Part shown: positions 23,015 to 25,253 of the stretch, in pieces
How positions within the stretch are numbered: position 1 is the stretch's first letter
Layout: each line of letters starts with the position of its first letter
DNA from: Clostridiales bacterium
GTDB lineage: Bacteria; Bacillota; Clostridia; Oscillospirales; Oscillospiraceae
Length of the DNA: 25,253 nt
Assembly (NCBI GenBank): GCA_019418625.1
Contig: DYBL01000009.1
Location: forward strand, 1 to 25,253
Reading direction: 5' to 3'
Translations under genes and position numbers: made by a program
Notes under the pieces: generated by a model
Databases searched by the model: none
Told to the model about the DNA's origin: nothing
What the model saw: the letters and a program-made list of their open reading frames with translations, nothing else

Positions 23015-23503
23015 ATGCCGCATATCACCCAATCAGAATTGACCGCTTACCTGGTGGAAAATCAGGCGCGTTTTTACCGTTTGGCGTACAGCTATCTCCA
23101 TGACAGGGAAGAGGCCTTGGACGCGGTACAGACCGCTGTCTGCAAGGCACTGGAAAAACAAGATGGCCTGAAGAACGCCGACGCCATACGCACCTGGTTT
23201 TATCGGATCTTGGTCAATGTATGCACGGATCAGCTGCGCCGGAGAAAGCGCGTGGTGCTGGTGCCCCAGGAGGCACTGGACACGGGCAGCTACGAAGACC
23301 CGCTTCCCGCGGACGGGACCCTTGCCCAGCGGGTGGAGGGGCTGCCGCCGGAGGTGGCTGCCATCGTCAAGCTGCGCTTTTACGAGGAGCTGTCTCTCAA
23401 GGAGATCAGCACTGTGGTGAACTGCCCGCTGAGTACGGTGAAGACCCGTCTGTACACTGGCCTGAAAAAACTTCGTGTTGCAATGGAAGGAGCGCAAGAA
23501 TGA
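23015..23503 (+). CDS. ECF RNA polymerase sigma factor (SigV-like)
   Basis: A 162-residue sigma-70 factor with only regions 2 and 4. Region 2 (about 10-80) holds ARFYRLAYSYLHDREEALDA, then VQTAVCKAL, and WFYRILVNVCTDQLRRRKR. Region 4 (about 108-158) holds LPPEVAAIVKLRFYEELSLK with EIS, and the recognition helix PLSTVKTRLYTGLKKLR. The ATG at 23015 follows AAAGGA. Earlier in-frame codons lie upstream of the predicted ECF promoter start. Its stop overlaps the start of the anti-sigma gene (ATGA). The partner type points to SigV, which in Bacillus responds to lysozyme; this extension to the present organism is an inference. Confidence 0.92.
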   Translation: MPHITQSELTAYLVENQARFYRLAYSYLHDREEALDAVQTAVCKALEKQDGLKNADAIRTWFYRILVNVCTDQLRRRKRVVLVPQEALDTGSYEDPLPADGTLAQRVEGLPPEVAAIVKLRFYEELSLKEISTVVNCPLSTVKTRLYTGLKKLRVAMEGAQE

Positions 23504-24348
23504 TGAACGAATTTCGCACGGCCAAAGAGGCTTATGACCAGACTCCCATCCCGCAGGAACTGAACGAGCGGGTGCAGGCGGGCATCCGCCAGGGCAGTGA
23601 GGCCTATCGCAGCGCCCACCGCCGGGTGGCCCTGCGCCGCACCCTGACCACGGCCGCCGCCTGCTTTGTGGTGGTCGTGGGTACGCTGAATCTCTCTCCC
23701 ACCGTGGCGGCGGCCGCGGCCGACGTGCCGGTGCTGGGCGGTCTGTTCCAGATCCTGACGGTCCGCAGCTATGAGGATACCAACGGCGACCGCACCGTGG
23801 AGGTGGAGCAGCCCGGCTTGGAGGGCGGCGCCCTGGCCCAGCAGGTCTCTCAGGAGATCCAGGAGCGGGTGGACGCCAAGATCGCCGAGGGTGAGAAGAT
23901 CATTGCCGACTACAAGGAGGCCTTCCTGGCCACCGGCGGCACCGAGGAGCAGTGGGCGGAGAAGGACAACACCGTCAGCGTCACCTATGACATCAAGTCC
24001 CAGACCGATACCACCGTCTCCTTTGTGGTGGACAGCTATGTCTCCATCGCCAGCGCCTACCAGGAGCAGGTGTACTACAACCTGGACCTGGCGGCGAACC
24101 GGGAGATCACCCTGGCGGATCTGCTGGGCGAGAACTGGGTGGAGATCTGCAACGAGAGCATCCGCACCCAGATGGCCGAGAGTGAGGACCCCTCTGTGTT
24201 CTTCTCTGAGGACATGGGCGGCTTTACCACGGTGGACGAGACCACTTCGTTCTATATCAACGAAGCGGGCAACCCCGTGGTGGTGTTCCCCAAATACACC
24301 GTGGCCATCGGCGCCATGGGCAATGTGGAATTTGAGATCGCGAAATAA
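23500..24348 (+). CDS. RsiV-like anti-sigma factor (DUF3298 domain)
   Basis: A 282-residue protein, close to the 285 of Bacillus RsiV. A cytoplasmic N region (1-45, with AYDQTPIPQELNERVQAGI) would hold the sigma factor. A single membrane helix follows (about 47-70), then VPVLGGLFQILTVRSYED and an external domain with YVSIASAYQEQVYYNLDLA and the closing FYINEAGNPVVVFPKYTVAI, typical of DUF3298. In Bacillus, RsiV binds lysozyme through this domain and is cut, releasing SigV. The start at 23500 (ATG ATG) overlaps the sigma stop and follows AAGGAG. It is strongly coupled with the sigma gene. Confidence 0.88.
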   Translation: MMNEFRTAKEAYDQTPIPQELNERVQAGIRQGSEAYRSAHRRVALRRTLTTAAACFVVVVGTLNLSPTVAAAAADVPVLGGLFQILTVRSYEDTNGDRTVEVEQPGLEGGALAQQVSQEIQERVDAKIAEGEKIIADYKEAFLATGGTEEQWAEKDNTVSVTYDIKSQTDTTVSFVVDSYVSIASAYQEQVYYNLDLAANREITLADLLGENWVEICNESIRTQMAESEDPSVFFSEDMGGFTTVDETTSFYINEAGNPVVVFPKYTVAIGAMGNVEFEIAK

Positions 24349-24353
24349 CGCCG

Positions 24354-24390
24354 AATGTTCCCCGGAGCACGCTCCGGGGAACATTTTTTT
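24354..24390 (+). terminator. Terminator after the anti-sigma gene
   Basis: AATGTTCCCCGGAGC and GCTCCGGGGAACATT form a perfect 15-bp stem with a 2-nt apex (AC), followed by a run of T. Confidence 0.93.
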
Positions 24391-24395
24391 GGGGG

Positions 24396-24425
24396 TTGTG
24401 CCCGGATGGGCCGGGGGTGTATGAT
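24396..24425 (+). promoter_or_regulatory. Possible promoter for cysteine synthase
   Basis: TTGTGC (24396-24401), 18 bp, TATGAT (24420-24425), just past the preceding terminator. The leader would be about 25 nt, too short for an S-box or T-box. Confidence 0.5.
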
Positions 24426-24456
24426 AAGAGAAATTTCAAAGACGGAGGAGAACGCC

Positions 24457-25253
24457 ATGAACATCGCCCACAGCATCACGGACCTGATCGGACACACCCC
24501 GCTGCTGGAGCTTTGCCGCTATGAAGCCGCCCACGGCCTGGAGGCCACCATCCTCGGCAAGCTGGAGCGCCAGAACCCTGCCGGCAGCGCCAAGGACCGG
24601 GTGGCTGCCGCCATGATCGACCAGGCGGAGCGCCAGGGGCGCCTGACGCCGGGCGGCACCATCATCGAGCCCACTTCCGGCAACACAGGCATCGGCCTGG
24701 CTGCCGTGGGCGCGGCCAAGGGCTACCGGGTGATCCTCACCATGCCGGACACCATGAGCGTGGAGCGGCGCAGCCTCATCGCCGCCTACGGCGCCGAGAT
24801 CGTGCTCACGCCGGGGGCAGAGGGCATGGCGGGCGCTGTTGCCAAGGCGGAGGAGCTGGCGGCCTCCATCCCCGGCAGCATCGTGGCCGGACAGTTTGAA
24901 AACCCCGCCAACCCGGCGGCTCACATGGCCACCACCGGCCCGGAGATCTGGGCCGATACGGACGGCAAGGTGGACATCTTCGTGGCGGGTGCCGGCACCG
25001 GCGGTACCCTCACCGGCGTGGGCCGGTACCTCAAGGAACAAAACCCCGCCGTGCGGGTGGTGGCGGTGGAGCCTGCGTCCTCGCCCCTTTTGACCCAGGG
25101 CCGCGCAGGAGCCCACGGCCTCCAGGGCATCGGCGCCAATTTCGTGCCGGAGAATCTGGACCGCTCCTTGCTGGATGAGATCATCCCCGTGACGGATGAG
25201 GACGCCTATGCCGCGGGGCGGGAGCTGGCCCGGCGGGAGGGCATCCCGGCGGG
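24457..25253 (+). CDS. cysK: Cysteine synthase (partial, runs off window)
   Basis: An O-acetylserine sulphhydrylase, a fold-type II PLP enzyme that makes cysteine from O-acetylserine and sulphide. The 265 visible residues show IGHTPLLEL near the N terminus, NPAGSAKDR with the Schiff-base Lys (47 by count, typical NPAGSVKDR), PTSGNTGIGLA, the phosphate-binding GAGTGGTLTG, and HGLQGIGANFVP. About 40-45 residues are missing at the 3' edge. The ATG at 24457 is six bases after GGAGGAG. Cystathionine beta-synthase is excluded for the visible part by the lack of a haem or CBS region and by the compact N terminus. It is a second sulphur amino-acid gene in the window, but nothing links it to the PLP lyase at 16269. 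Confidence 0.93.
   Translation, partial: MNIAHSITDLIGHTPLLELCRYEAAHGLEATILGKLERQNPAGSAKDRVAAAMIDQAERQGRLTPGGTIIEPTSGNTGIGLAAVGAAKGYRVILTMPDTMSVERRSLIAAYGAEIVLTPGAEGMAGAVAKAEELAASIPGSIVAGQFENPANPAAHMATTGPEIWADTDGKVDIFVAGAGTGGTLTGVGRYLKEQNPAVRVVAVEPASSPLLTQGRAGAHGLQGIGANFVPENLDRSLLDEIIPVTDEDAYAAGRELARREGIPA

Noticed and set aside
24391..24456. Cysteine- or SAM-responsive leader upstream of cysteine synthase
   Set aside because: Only about 65 bp separate the previous terminator from the start codon, too little room for such an element.

Overview
The window is about 25 kb of GC-rich chromosome from a Gram-positive anaerobe, most likely a gut member of the Oscillospirales (relatives of Flavonifractor, Lawsonibacter or Oscillibacter). 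That placement is an inference from four things: strong AGGAGG-type ribosome sites, the Firmicutes set of families (type II pantothenate kinase, a SigV/RsiV-like pair, a CmpB-type membrane protein, a BmrR-like MerR regulator), high GC coding DNA with AT-rich promoter islands, and a CCA-encoding tRNA. I see no insertion sequence, integrase, CRISPR array or rRNA. It reads as ordinary chromosome with several accessory modules.

Layout. (1) 1-2258: a divergent cofactor pair, type II pantothenate kinase (leftward, runs off the window) and nicotinate phosphoribosyltransferase (rightward). Each has a recognisable sigma-A promoter. (2) 2272-7777: a rightward run of cardiolipin synthase, a small lipoprotein, a TtcA-like PP-loop tRNA thiolation enzyme, and a 780-residue protein with a zinc ribbon and about 19 Cys-rich Sel1 repeats. 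(3) 7800-9403: a tRNA-Gln(CUG) with its own promoter and terminator, an M15-type D,D-carboxypeptidase-like protein, and a small CmpB-family membrane protein, each ended by a hairpin terminator. (4) 9540-13463: a GntR/UTRA regulator with a perfect 20-bp palindrome at its promoter, a dicarboxylate/amino-acid:cation symporter split by an in-frame TAG, an aspartate/glutamate racemase homologue whose first catalytic Cys is Ala, and a TauE/SafE-type exporter.

(5) 13486-17564, leftward: a divergent methionine-gamma-lyase/cystathionine-lyase-fold PLP enzyme, an MFS transporter, and a sodium:solute symporter with its own promoter. The PLP gene has a MerR-type promoter (19-bp spacer). The rightward BmrR-like MerR regulator (17620-18444) lies just beyond it and is its likely activator. 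(6) 18502-22937: a TetR regulator with a double palindromic operator over its promoter, then a MacA-like adaptor, a MacB-like ATPase and a MacB/FtsX-like permease, an autoregulated export system. (7) 22955-24390: an ECF sigma factor and an RsiV-like anti-sigma factor behind an ECF-type promoter that looks self-activated. (8) 24396-25253: the start of cysteine synthase, cut by the window end.

Most points needing a second look are in region 4 (amber codon, altered racemase active site, operator), region 5 (missing active-site Tyr and a shortened loop in the PLP enzyme, MerR promoter) and region 2 (Sel1 protein). Nothing here is clearly a new kind of system. The least well explained combinations are the GntR-symporter-racemase-TauE module and the Cys-rich Sel1 protein coupled to a tRNA thiolase.
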